64,000 nucleotides of DNA from Mactra quadrangularis (taxonomy: Eukaryota > Mollusca > Bivalvia > Venerida > Mactridae), in contig CM046301.1 of the NCBI GenBank assembly GCA_025267735.1, positions 15,436,190 to 15,500,189 of the forward strand, read 5' to 3'. The notes under the pieces were generated by a model, which had not been told where the DNA came from, did no database searches, and saw nothing but the letters and a program-made list of their open reading frames with translations. Shown one piece after another: positions 37,455 through 49,214 of this stretch; the stretch's first letter is position 1; each line of letters begins with the position of its first letter. The translations under genes were made by a program, and so were the position numbers.

Positions 37455-37560
37455 TCAATAAATAAAGTCTTTATCATCATCACCACTACCACCATCATCA
37501 TCACTATCATCATTATCATGACATCATCATTATTATCATCATTATCATATCATTATAATG
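37455..37560 (+). repeat. LINE-like 3' end with (ATC)n tail
   Basis: AATAAATAAAGTCTTTATC runs directly into ATC/ACC triplets for about 90 bp. The same TAAATAAAG-CTTTA block precedes the tails at 52970 and 61346, so the triplet run probably began as the end of a CR1-like retroposon. Confidence 0.55.
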
Positions 37561-38197
37561 ATCATAAATATTGCAGACAAATATTGATGGCAGTGCACAA
37601 GTATAATCATACACCTACAATATTGCACTAACCTCCAATGTTAAGAAAAACTGCTGACATTTACATATGGGAAACATAGTGGTCTAATGTATCACGCATA
37701 TTTCATTATTTATCTATCAATATCTCCGATGTAAGATGACAGTGATCTATAAATTATTAATGAGGTTCACACAAAAAAGCAACAAATAAATCCAAACCGT
37801 CTACTGCTGAGATTTAAGTATAACCACCATCGTCAATGTTACAAAATTCTTGTCTCAAGACGTATATTTATGAGCCATAGTAAAATCTTCTTTCAGACCA
37901 ATCCTTACCAAATTTAGGCTGTACATACTGTGTATCAGACAAAATACTGATTCAAATTTCCTTCCAACAGTTTTTCAGCAAAATAGGGAGATGTTCCAAG
38001 ATTAATGGAGAATAACAAGTTATTTTAGAAAAAGACAAGTTGGGCTGACATTTGTCATTATTAGATCTGTCACATGGATGGAAATAAAAGTATCAAAGAA
38101 ACCCAATGATGTCATCCGCTTGTTAGCCAATTTATAAATGAAAATAGACTTTATACAAGTAACAAGTAATCTTGCATTGCCATAAAAGAATTATATA

Positions 38198-38405
38198 CAG
38201 TGTTTGCCAAAAGTTCTTAGGCAAAATCTCTAAAAATTTATACAAGTGTCCACTACTCATGCATCGTCAATTATACACTAAGTCCTCCACAAGTCCATGG
38301 GCAAAGTCCAGTTTGGGGTTAAATGATTTACATTCACCTATGAATAAAAGATGCAAAGAGTCATCTGAGCAAATTCCAAAATCAGTATTAAATCATGTCC
38401 AAAAA
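38198..38405. mobile_element. Tc1/mariner-like remnant (family G)
   Basis: ACAGTGTTTGCCAAAAGTTC and GTCATCTGAGCAAATTCCAA recur in the order seen at 17548. The 88-residue frame at 38172-38438 has no transposase motif. Confidence 0.45.
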
Positions 38406-40758
38406 GGTTGCTCTGCCCTGGATGGTTCATGCAGTTAATTTTCTTCTAGTTAGAGCCTAAATTTCTTGATCTAGAAATTATTTTGCTGACATCTCATCAC
38501 TATCATCAGCTGATTGATTTAGATGACATGACCATTATGTAATCAAATCAGACATGGAAATTTTCAGGCTAAATAAATTTTCAAGCTCCGAGTAGAAGAA
38601 AACCCACTGTTATGATCCCCATTTAGACACCTGATGGCAGACCTGGACTACAACCATAGCAATGCCAAGAAGAACTGTATTGAATTCAGATAAATTAATA
38701 TACAACTGCAATTCATGGGGGAGCGAAACCAATCCAGGTTTACTTTGCGGAGATCCAGGGCATCACTGTAGCTCTTCCTGCCAGATCTGTCTCTCCACCT
38801 TAAGACTATTGGTTAAAACTGTAGTTAACCAGCATGACCTGTGTCCAAAGTGGAGAATTACGATGAATTCGGATTTGGCCATTCCATTTTCTTCAGAAAA
38901 CTTCCCTGTTAATCCTAGTTCACAGGCTACCAAACCCAGGCACTCACTCGGATATAAAACAGGACAGTGTAAACTAAGTCACAGTAAAGCATGATCAACT
39001 TTTCACAAAAATTTCATTTGTTCCAAGCCATTTACAAAGAGCAACAGTAGATTTGATGTATACCTATCTCATACTCCCAGTAGCATCATAGGTCAAACAA
39101 ACAGGTGTTACATATACCAATCACACATGTTGCTAATACTCATCATCAACTTAATAAACCATGATACCTTCTAACTCTAATTGATTCTTACCATATGTTC
39201 AATTTATAGGATACAATTATTTATAGTTAATGTTTTGATGCCATGAGAAATCAACCTTAACTAATTTACTCCCAGTTAACAACAGCTTTTAGATAAATAC
39301 CACCTGTACATAGTCAACACAACTTATATAACATTTTGTACACTTTTTTACACCTATATAACATTTCCAGCCAGGAATAGTCTTCAATTCCTTCAATACT
39401 TAGGAAGTTTTTTTCTTTTTTCTTATGGATTTAACACCAATTATCTTTAACTACGTCAAATTAGCACATTTTCTTAGAATGTTTAAGATGAGTCATCACT
39501 TTGTACTGTGAGACAATAAAAGATTCATCCAGTTGTCAACCCATTGTTCAGTGCAGGAAGAAACTGCTGCATGCAAACATTTTGGTCATTTAAAGGAGGC
39601 CAGTTTGCCAAAAAATAGCTTTCTGCAAAGTTTCTTGGACCTTTGTCTATAATCAGTCCTCATCTATCTTATAATCACAGTGCCAACAACTTTTCCATAA
39701 ACATTATCAATAGAGAAAAATTGAAACTACTGTTGAATTTTTAAGGAAGGGTATAACCAGCCTGGTCTGCGCTTTAACCAACAACTATGGGACACAAGAT
39801 TTGAAATTCTGGGATGCTATAGATTTGTCTGTTTGGGGAGGGGTCAAGAATAGCAGACGCCAATACCGCCAATATCTCCCAAATAATAGCTTAATGAGTG
39901 CTATGAGTAGTTGACAAGAACTATGAGGCACCCCTTCGACCTAGATTTTTTACACTAAAAACAGTCCTTCTTACAACCTCTCTTCAATAAAAAACCTTAA
40001 TAATCAAGTTCAATACATAATGGGACAAGGACAACAGCATGACCTATACCTGAAACTGTATCATCATCACAGATAATCTCTTCAATCATAAAAACCATCC
40101 AAAAATATACCCCATATACTAAATTCACCGTAATACTCCATTCCTTAGAAGTAAAGTAATAAAGTATGCTACAATAATAAATCATTTATTTCTGTGTGGT
40201 ATTCTAATATATGTCTTTTTTAACTCAAACCAATAATCCTCAACAAAAAATTAATCTATTCCCATGAGATATTACCTTGGGTAAGTATATTTATAGTTTT
40301 TGTGAAAAAACTCCTCTCAGCTGTTAAACCCTTCAACATTGCTTAGAACTAATAACTCTACCTTGCCATAATTTCCTTTCTGCACTATGGAGATAAGGTA
40401 ATATATAAATAATAACTATAATAGCAATCAATTTTCTTTCTCCCATCATTTTAGTACTAGATCAGTTTACCAACAATATTCATCAAATCACAGACATTCT
40501 ATCATTTACTAGTGGTAGATGTTTGCTGTAAATAAAAAAAATACAGTAAAACACCTTGTCACATACATGTAGTCACATAGTTGCAAGTTCAAAATTTTCA
40601 AAATCCAGAATGTTCTGATTTTAGCATTATTACATCAAATTAAGGAGACTAAATTCCACTGGACTGATCTTTGCAAATTTAGAAATAAGTCAGGAGGTGA
40701 CTGAAGCACTTCGCTCCAGGCGTCTCAGATGATATGTGATGTGTTATTCAGCTTGCAT
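38406..40758. other. Gene-free stretch with a worn SINE
   Basis: At 39600-39830 a minus-strand family I SINE is recognisable by AAGGAAGGGTATAACC, TCTATAATCAGT and GGGACACAAGATT. A 110-residue ORF at 38662-38994 has no splice context or family likeness. Nothing else is supported. Confidence 0.4.
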
Positions 40759-41512
40759 TAGAGTACAACCGGGTAATATCGGACATGCAGGGTTCATCGG
40801 ACACAAATGTGAATCGCTCATTATTCCAAATAATGTTTACTCTTATAGACGATAACGATTGCATTCGTAAGAAGATTAACCCAAGCCGTCTATTTTGACG
40901 TCATCAAAATACTACAAGCGCTTTAACAACGAAGATTTTGATTGGATGTTTGACGCTGCGACATACGGCGCGCTCTTTTCAATATCCGGCTGAGAAAAGT
41001 TTTCCCGCCAGTAAATTTGACGCCAGTTTATGCGCAACGTTTAAAGGTTTATATAGTCTTATTATATTTCAACCTGTGATATCTGGATTTAAAAATGTAT
41101 GCATTTCACAATGTATGTCAATAATTTTACCACATTGTAAAATTATCTCTTAAAAAAAGAAAATTAAAGTGTCCGATGATCCCCTCTTGAAAATTTGTTT
41201 ACTTACTCTGGTGATGGTTGAATCGGACACTTGGAATTTTCATAACTCAAAACAACTGCACGACTGCATTGACTGTAGTGAGAGGTTGTGCCCATTATAA
41301 TATTTATTTTCACACAATAGTTAGTTTTTTTGTAATAAATGATTCTTAATTAGAATCTATATCCGTAAATTACAATCTATACATTCACTCGCGGATCCAC
41401 CCACCCACCCCACACACACGCATTCACGTTATATAGAGTCTAGAGAGTTATCCAATTTATATAGAATAGACCTACTTTGGAGAAAGATAGGCCTACCCAA
41501 AGACTGATCAAG

Positions 41513-41759
41513 CAGGGGTCAATTTTGTTCGGAACCCCCTGAAATTTCCAAACTATACCTGTCTATTAGTGTATACTTTACACTGTTGATATTTTTTAAT
41601 TGGCAAGACGCATTTTTCGTTTTGCACACCTTTGTGCTCAACATAGATGTAATTGTTATGTAGTTTTTACTAATATTATCAGTTCCAAATTTTTTAATAA
41701 AAACCACGTAATTAACTCTTAACGGAATAACTCTCTAGACAAATCATTGATCCGCCCCT
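41513..41759. mobile_element. hAT-type MITE within the transposon, copy a
   Basis: It begins CAGGGGTCAATTTTG and ends TTGATCCGCCCCT, so the ends are imperfect inverted repeats. ATTTCCAAACTATACCT and CTATTAGTGTAT are shared with copy b at 42961, in the same orientation. Confidence 0.6.
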
Positions 41760-41870
41760 ATAACCCATTCAAAAGACTCAAATATAAAATAATATTGTCT
41801 ATGGTAAAGGCTGCAAAATTTGGATGACGGTAATTTTAATTTCGGACATAGTTATTTTTGTTATTTTCAG

Positions 41871-42215
41871 ATGTATATCACTTCTCTTTTGAGCAGTTTG
41901 AGACAGCGGGAAATTACAGGCAAACAAAATGCTTTTTTGAAGAAACAATACGAAATGATTTCGCTGTTGGAACACTTGTGTTTACATGAATATCTATATG
42001 ATCATCCATTGATCCATGACGTGTATGTCTATTTGAGACACAAAGTGTGCTCTATATCTGATAGACTTGATTTGTTGTGCGAGTGTTGGTCAAGTTTAAT
42101 CAGCTATGATAGTAATGACCAGAGTATCATTTGGCTAGCTTCAAGTTATGCAAATACATCTAACGATAAACATTTACAGTTAATGGTAGATGATGTCAAG
42201 ATGGAATCTTTGTGA
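41871..42215 (+). CDS. Accessory ORF of the pogo-like transposon, 114 residues
   Basis: The frame opens at an ATG placed directly after a textbook splice acceptor (TTATTTTTGTTATTTTCAG) and runs to TGA. The protein is predicted mainly helical, with a basic N-terminal third (SLRQREITGKQNAFLKKQYE) and clustered Cys, Leu and Tyr in the middle (HLCLHEYLYDHP, LLCECWSSL). I see no zinc-finger pattern, DDE residues or signal peptide, and no family I recognise. It lies on the same strand as the transposase, about 1.07 kb upstream, between the two MITE copies, and is free of stops despite the AT-rich context. Alternatives: a captured host exon, a second transposition protein, or a chance frame. An upstream exon is likely if the acceptor is used. 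Confidence 0.5.
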   Translation: MYITSLLSSLRQREITGKQNAFLKKQYEMISLLEHLCLHEYLYDHPLIHDVYVYLRHKVCSISDRLDLLCECWSSLISYDSNDQSIIWLASSYANTSNDKHLQLMVDDVKMESL

Positions 42216-42960
42216 AATTTAAACGATAACAAAACTTTATTACTAGAGATTGTTGTTATTTACTTGAAACTTTATATGATTCTGAACTTACCTGTCATTT
42301 TTCCGAAACATTGATGAAATAAAATCAAACAACTGCAATTTATTGTCGTAACTACCACTACTGTTAACAGTTTCACTCACAATAGAACCAGTACCTTGAT
42401 TGATATATCAAGCGCATACATATCCACAATTTGCAGTCTTTACCGTATAGATATGCATTTTCTGTACGATTTTAAGTGTGGGTTTCAATCATTTTAAGCA
42501 TAATGGGACATCTAGCCATGTAAGAGCATCGAGTGTGTGATACCCTCTGTAGGCAATTGCTGTACATGTATCATCACATCATAAATAGCTCAATCCCGAA
42601 TAAAAGTTGAATGGTTTTTGCTGGCATATCTTGTTACAATACGAGACTTGCAAATATTGAATTATTTATCAGTTGATACAAACTAATACACAGTTTGCGT
42701 AACAATATTCCTGGAATTACCCAGTACAAGACCACAACATTCACAGATTATTGCATTTTCTCGCATACAAAGTTGGTGTGAGAGCTGGGTTCCAACTAAT
42801 AGCACTGTATGATGTACCACGCTGACACTGTGATATAACCATACCAATTTATATTTATTGCACTAAATGCTCCCAACATATTATTCATAATTAAGTATCT
42901 TGCATATTTACCCTTACGTCTGTCCACACAAGTAGATCTACTTTGACTGGTGCTTATTTC

Positions 42961-43237
42961 ATGGGCTGATCTAGCATAGGGGGGTCAAGACCCCCTCGCA
43001 ATTTCCAAAATGTACCTTTCCACTAGTGTATTTATTGATAGTAAGCCATTTTTAAGTAGCAAGAAACTATTTTTCTCAGTGCTTAACATAGATTTAATGA
43101 TTATGTACTTTTTATTATCAAGAAAGTTTATTATTCCGCAAAATGTATATAATTAGGTTGTGATTCAAAAGTTTGGGCTCCCTTAGAAAAAGTTCGGACC
43201 CCCCCCCCCCTGTAAAAGCATCCTGGATCCGCCCCTG
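42961..43237. mobile_element. hAT-type MITE within the transposon, copy b
   Basis: The right end CAGGGGCGGATCCAGGATGC (read inverted from 43237) is a common hAT MITE end. The left end, ATGGGCTGATCTAGCATAGG, is a worn inverse. It ends 43 bp before the transposase ATG, and the poly-C run at 43200-43210 lies inside it. Confidence 0.65.
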
Positions 43238-43280
43238 TATTATAAATTTACTTATCATCAATTGTTTGGTGGTTTTCAGA

Positions 43281-44984
43281 ATGCCAAAAAAAGGAAAGAA
43301 ACTAAGATGTCAATACGACAACAAAGATATGGAACGGGCTGTGACAGCAGTAAATCTGAAAACATTAAGTATACGTAATGCTGCGGCACACTTTGGTGTG
43401 CCGAGATCAACACTACATGATCGAGTATCAGGTCGAGTAGATCCGTCTCCAACTCACGGGAAACAGACAGTCTTCCCAGCTCACGTTGAAAGGATGCTGG
43501 CGGACAAAATAAACGAAGCTGCATCAATGGGATTTGGCATTGATAAAAAGCAACTACAAGCAAAAGCAGCCAATTTAGCTAAAAAATTGAGCCTTAAAAC
43601 TCCATTTAAAAACGGTGTCCCTGGTAAGGACTGGATAAGTGGTTTTTTAAGGCGTCACAACATCTCACTTAAATGTCAAAATCCACTATCTACCGTACGT
43701 AGTAGAATGCTTAACGAAAATGTAACATCAAATTATTTCAAGGATCTTGATATAGTACTGGAAAAACTTAATCTCAAAACCAAGCCATCCCATGTTTGGA
43801 ATATGGATGAAACTTCATTAAGCTTAACTCATAAACCGACGAAAGTTTATGCCAGTAAAGGTGAAAGAAACATACCGGGAAGAGTCAGTAACAACCGTGA
43901 GTCCATCACAGTCACAGCTTGTGTAAACGCCGCAGGAGATGACATTCCCCCAATGATTGTTGTAAAGGGAAAAACAAAAAAGGCCCTGAATGCCTATAAT
44001 CACACTCAGGGTCCAGCAGGAGCTAAATATACCTATCAAGAGAAAGGATGGATGGAAAATTCCCTCGGTATAGAATGGTTTGAAAATCATTTCTTGATGC
44101 ACTGTGGACATGCTCGCCCACAACTACTAATACTGGATTCCCATAGTTCTCATGAAACGCTAGATATTCTGGAAGCAGCCAAGGACAATGGTATAACTCT
44201 TTTTGCGTTACCACCACATACAACACAATGGCTCAACCCTTTAGACAAGACTTTGTTTGGCCCACTCTCAAGAGAATATAATAAACAATGTACCCATTTC
44301 ATGGCCTTGTCCCCTAATAATATGGTAAATAAATGGGAATTTCCCAGATTATTCAGACATGCATACGAGATTTCTTTCAATAAACATAATATAAGGAAAG
44401 GGTTTGAGGCCTGTGGAATTTTGCCCTTTAACCCCAATGCAATCCCTAAGTCGGCATTGGCTCCATCTATTCCTTTTGACAAACCGATGTGTATTCCAAC
44501 ACCACCAGCTGTTTTTGATCAATCAACTGAGGATTCACAACAATGTGAAACTGCTCAGATCTTGGATGCAGTAGATATAGATACAACTAGTTCGTTATCA
44601 CTTGTGGATACAACTGAGGGGCCTTTTGAAGTCATAGCAGCTGCCGACGTTAACGGTACAATGAATATTGAAGCAACGCAGGCAGCTGAGGTTTTACAAG
44701 CCCTGTTAGATTCTGGAATCAATCCAGAATTTGAAGTGGATAAATTATTTGAATTACCATCGCCAGACAAACCTGCAAAAGAAAAAATACCAAATAAAAG
44801 AAAGCTTACAAGCCACAGGATACTTACCAGTAATGAAGTAATTGAAGAAAAACAACGGGCCAAGAGGTTAAAGGAAGAACAACAACGAGAGAAAGAAGAA
44901 AGAAAAAAAGAGCGACTTGAGAAAAAACTTGCAGCTAAATCTAAGTCTAAAAGTAAAGGTAAATCCTGTGAAGTGAAAAAATAA
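43281..44984 (+). CDS. pogo/Tigger-like DDE transposase, 567 residues
   Basis: This is a transposase of the Tc1/mariner superfamily, pogo branch; it would bind the element's ends in the nucleus and catalyse cut-and-paste movement into TA. Order: a pipsqueak-type helix-turn-helix at residues about 14-50 (SIRNAAAHFGVPRSTLHDRV), a second CENP-B/Tc5-like HTH at about 65-130 (GKDWISGFLRRHNISLK), then the DDE domain with NMDET (D176), LLILDSHSSH (D286) and NPLDKTLFGPL (D322), so all three acids are present. The C-terminal 50 residues are a highly charged, lysine-rich coiled coil. The frame is open 36 codons further up, but that part lies partly in a MITE and encodes a proline run; the ATG chosen follows GGTTTTCAG, a splice acceptor, and begins MPKKGKK. 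No frameshift or stop is seen. AATAAA occurs near 45138. Confidence 0.9.
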   Translation: MPKKGKKLRCQYDNKDMERAVTAVNLKTLSIRNAAAHFGVPRSTLHDRVSGRVDPSPTHGKQTVFPAHVERMLADKINEAASMGFGIDKKQLQAKAANLAKKLSLKTPFKNGVPGKDWISGFLRRHNISLKCQNPLSTVRSRMLNENVTSNYFKDLDIVLEKLNLKTKPSHVWNMDETSLSLTHKPTKVYASKGERNIPGRVSNNRESITVTACVNAAGDDIPPMIVVKGKTKKALNAYNHTQGPAGAKYTYQEKGWMENSLGIEWFENHFLMHCGHARPQLLILDSHSSHETLDILEAAKDNGITLFALPPHTTQWLNPLDKTLFGPLSREYNKQCTHFMALSPNNMVNKWEFPRLFRHAYEISFNKHNIRKGFEACGILPFNPNAIPKSALAPSIPFDKPMCIPTPPAVFDQSTEDSQQCETAQILDAVDIDTTSSLSLVDTTEGPFEVIAAADVNGTMNIEATQAAEVLQALLDSGINPEFEVDKLFELPSPDKPAKEKIPNKRKLTSHRILTSNEVIEEKQRAKRLKEEQQREKEERKKERLEKKLAAKSKSKSKGKSCEVKK

Positions 44985-45676
44985 TAATTTGCACAGAAAA
45001 AGAATGAAAATAATAAGACTATACATTTGTATTTTATAAATACATTTATTGAATTTTTTTAAACATTTTCGTTACATGTATTAAAACCACTTCAAAAGTG
45101 AACAAAACGTTCATATCTTTTTTCATTATTCATATGTAATAAAAAAAGAAAACTGTATAAAAACATGATATTATGTTATCATTAATTGTCGTATTAGTTA
45201 TTATTTTTTAAAAAAAAACTTACTGTCCGATGAACCCAGACGATCTATTTCGTGTCCGATACAAGCCGTCACGTATGTCCGATACTACCCTCTATCCGTC
45301 CGATACAAAACGACATTGATTGCAACGTAAAACATGTCATTTCAAGGAATAACTGTCGTAGAAAATGAATTTTTGGTCGCTGGTTTCCAGTTCAGTAAAT
45401 GTAGTAACCTAAACGCCTTGAATTTTAAGGAAATCACGAACGATAAGCACGTCGTGAACAAACAAGACTGAGGGTGTCCGATATTACCCGGTTGTACTCT
45501 AACAATTAACATGAGGGTCCCATGCTTAAGAGAGAGAGTGGGTGTCCAAGAAAAACATAGTCAGAGTGTGCAAAGGCTTATGTAAAAGCATGCAACCTTG
45601 TGGACATTGATCGTCTAAAAGGGGGTCTCATGGAGATCAAATGTCAGTTGATCTAGCCGTCTGATGCCTTCTTTGA

Positions 45677-45772
45677 ATGATTGATTGATTGATTCGATTG
45701 ATCCATTCATTAATTCGATAGATTGATTCATTGCTTGATTCATTCATTCATTCAATTGATTGATTGATCGAT
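45677..45772. repeat. (GATT)n-type microsatellite
   Basis: Repeated GATTGATTGATT and CATTCATTCATT words, interrupted by CGATT variants, over about 95 bp. Confidence 0.75.
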
Positions 45773-48700
45773 AGAACCCTTTCTTACATCCCAACTTTGC
45801 GACCAGTTCTGAAAACTTTTCCTGATGCTATCAAGGTTAATAAATTCACAGTACATTGCTTCACAAATAACAATTGATACATCTTGAAGTAGCCTGTAAA
45901 AATACAGAGTTTATGGTAATTTTAAAGTTTAATTATTTGACAAACAGATTTTATAGAGAATTTTAATTGGTAATTCTTAAGTCAAAAATTTCACAAGTGC
46001 TCTTAATATAGAGTTTATGGTAATCATCAAGTTGAACTATAATCCATTCCAAGAACTATAATGTTCTCATAATCTATAAGTAGAATACTACCACACATAA
46101 AGAAAGCAACAAAAACTGTAATAACTTATGGAGTAGAAAGTCATTATACACAATATAAATTATATCGGTAGCTGAAAATATTCTGAGTAATTTCTAAGTT
46201 AATTTTCTAACATTTCCTACACATTTAGGACACATTCCTTCAGCATTAAAAGAATACATACATGTGTACTTATAATTTTTAACCACCCAATTATTACCCA
46301 ACCTGAGGCTGGTTATACCCTTCCATGAAATTTGACAATATCGTCAACCTTTATCCATTAATAAAGAACTGGAATGTAGAAAAAATATCAGCCTTGAGGA
46401 AGTGTAAGTGGCTACTGGTAACCAGGTTATAGAAAAAGATCAAGGAAAGATGTAAAATGACCACAGTCCAGTTGCCTGGGACAACAACTTATCAGTTTGG
46501 GCAACCAGAAATTTCTTTTGGGCAACTAAATTTCTTCAAACAAGAGATAGTGCATGCTGCTAAATCAACCTATTCAGGCAACCACTTTCATATCCTAATT
46601 TCGTACCATTAATTATGTTGACAGGAAATTTAAGATAATGGAAATTAAACAAACATACTGCAAGGATTTTTTAGTAAACAGGGGAAGATGCGGGACGCTG
46701 GTCAAAAGGGGAAAAAACACACACAAAATACCGAATTGGGGAAAATTCAGTATCTCTCATTCTGAGACATTTACTAAGAATAGACCAGGCCGAAAAACCA
46801 AACACATCTGGTTTCAGCTATTGGTTCTCCATTATTGCAAATAGCTAGCATTGGAAGCTAGGATACAATGTCCCTGACATAGCATGTCTATATTTAGTAA
46901 CACTTGTCAATATACTCAGTATTGTGCTTATGGAGTTTCTAAACATAAGTTCATCAAAATATTTTTACTTTTTGATATTTTTTACACTAAACAAGGGGAA
47001 AACAATTTTAAAGGAAAAATGATTTTAATGGTGATTTTTTTCTAGGGGAAGACATTGGATACCTGAGTGTCAGTTTGGAAAGGAAAAAAACCCTATACTG
47101 TCTGATAGCCTCAATTATAACATTGAAACTTGACTGTATATATAAATAGACAGTACCAGTAATATTCAAGCAAAACAAAATACTTCATAATTTTTATAAT
47201 CTAGATGAAAACATCTGAAGACACTTTAACTCTGATAATTGCCATCAATTTAAAAGTTAGACAAATAAATCTATAGAATTATAAACATCTAGTCTTATAG
47301 CAGACTGCAGCAATCTTTAGATTGTATATAATTATCATACTATCAATTTTACAACATATAATTTGAATGTTATTGTTCTGCAGCCCTTTACAATAGTTTG
47401 CCTCAAATTTCACAAGCATTTATGACTGATTTTCCGCAATTGAGATTCCTGATAAAAACAATTAATTTCAAACCCTGAGCTGGGTAATAATATCAACTAG
47501 CTCAGGGTATGAAACTTACTGCTTTTACCAGGGATCTCAAAAGAATCCAAAGTCAGTTACTCAGGGTTTCTTCCAATAAAAGACAAAAAGAATTGATACA
47601 GATTTGCAGTAAACAATTCATGGCAATTTTCCGGGACCCTTACAGAATCCAAAGCTAAGAATCACTAGGATTCCTTTTAAGTTTTTGGGATCCTCAGAAT
47701 CTCGGGACACTGGTAAAGTCAAACCGTGTAGCTCAGAACGAAATAATGGCCCAATAAAATTTCACCTGAAACTTTGCTTTGAAAACAGTTTTATGAAGTG
47801 TTAACTGTTGATGCCAACCCTTTATGGTCAGAAAATTGTTAGGTCAAGTGGATAGTGCAGCACTTTCAAACATTCAGGATTGATTCCACAAAGACAGTTT
47901 CAAAACAACTTTACAACAAACTGTGACATAGTAATCTTGATTGGTACAGTTACAAACTGTACAATTTTGAATGGTCATCAAATTTTGAAGAAAATAAAGA
48001 TTTCATTTTTAAAATACATAATTTTTTTTCTCTAAATTTTAGAGGTTTCTGAAAATATAAAAGGTCTTAAAGGCGTTTTGCTAAAAATGTTATATAAAGA
48101 TTCCCCTTGTAGAAGAATCATGCAAACTAGAAATAGTAGATTCAAAATCACACACTGCACAAACTCTCAACAGGCATCACATTCAATAAGATCACATTAG
48201 ACAAAAAAAAATTCAATAAATTCCACAATGTCTGAGTAGTTTAGATAAAATGATCCGATTTGAATATACCACCAATATCTCGTAACAATAAACAAGCATT
48301 TTGAAGAAACCCAGGCTGTCCCAGGTTGATATTGATGATTGAATTTTACATCTGATTTCTATAGTGATAAATTAACTACAAAGACTCATTTTGATTCCAT
48401 GGCAATCCACGGACAATCTGCATCATATAAAACAATAAAATCTGATGTTGGATGACAGAGTAGTTAGAAGTTATTGCAATATTAAATATTAAATACATTT
48501 TTTATAGAATAATAGAGTTATAGAATCAGGGATAGAGATTATAAAACAACTGTGCAATTAAACCAATTGATCCAATTTCTGATTATAATGGCTATGCTTT
48601 TACATGTACACAATTTCAAGGGACAATTTGGCAATTATTATGCTAAGAGGGGTAAATTGGCTTCAATTAAAATGTGCTGGGTATTTTTTGTTATAGTCAT

Positions 48701-49214
48701 GCAACTGTTAGCTCCCTAATTTATTTACCGGGACTTCATTTTGAAAGGTTTTTACTACATGATGGCGGAAGTTTTTTGTCCTTCAGTTTTCCAAAGAAAA
48801 ATTGGTTCTCTACATGCAGTTCTCTTACTTTGGCCTCGGAGGGCAACCTAGAAATATTAAAACAAGACTGGTGTGGTGTCATAATTGAGCAGCTAATGTA
48901 TAAAATGGTTAGACTGTTGATCCATTAATACAAATACAAGGGTCAAAAGTTCAAATTTTGAACACCTAAGTAGCATTCAAGAATTGAATCAAAGACCCAT
49001 TTTTTCAGACTCAATTTTCACAGAGCTACCCTGAAAAGAGTGTCATTGAAAGAAAATTAACTATAGTGCCTCTAGCTGGTTGAAAAGTGGCTGGGGCTCA
49101 TTAAGTTTCAATCTAGATTACGAGAAATCCTTTTTTTGTTGAGCCAACCTGCTAACTGTTCATGGAAATGCTAAATCTCTGAGTTTAGCAGTAAACCTAA
49201 GTTACTAGGCATTT
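45773..49214. other. Gene-free stretch with a SINE fragment
   Basis: A plus-strand family I SINE fragment lies at 46295-46450 (GGTTATACCCTTCCATGAAA, GGCTACTGGTAACC). ORFs at 46638 and 48674 have no family features. Nothing else is supported. Confidence 0.4.

Larger units (their letters stand above)
40761..45499 (+). mobile_element. Complete pogo/Tigger-like DNA transposon, 4739 bp
   Basis: Perfect 25-bp inverted ends (40761-40785, starting GAGTACAACCGGGTAATATC, and 45475-45499) are flanked by TA at 40759-40760 and 45500-45501. Extra copies of TGTCCGAT, or its inverse, lie inside both ends (40796, 41170, 41222 and 45224, 45253, 45276, 45297), plausibly transposase binding sites. It holds an intact DDE transposase gene (43281-44984), a separate 114-residue ORF (41871-42215) and two related hAT-type MITEs (41513, 42961). 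Perfect ends and an open gene point to a young, possibly still autonomous copy. Its length is about twice that of classic Tigger elements, partly because of the extra ORF and MITEs. Confidence 0.9.

Noticed and set aside
38662..38994. 110-codon plus-strand ORF with several cysteines
   Set aside because: No splice signals, no recognisable zinc-binding pattern and no relative that I know; length is within chance for this window.
43276..44863. Minus-strand ORFs opposite the transposase gene
   Set aside because: They are antisense shadows of the conserved plus-strand frame.
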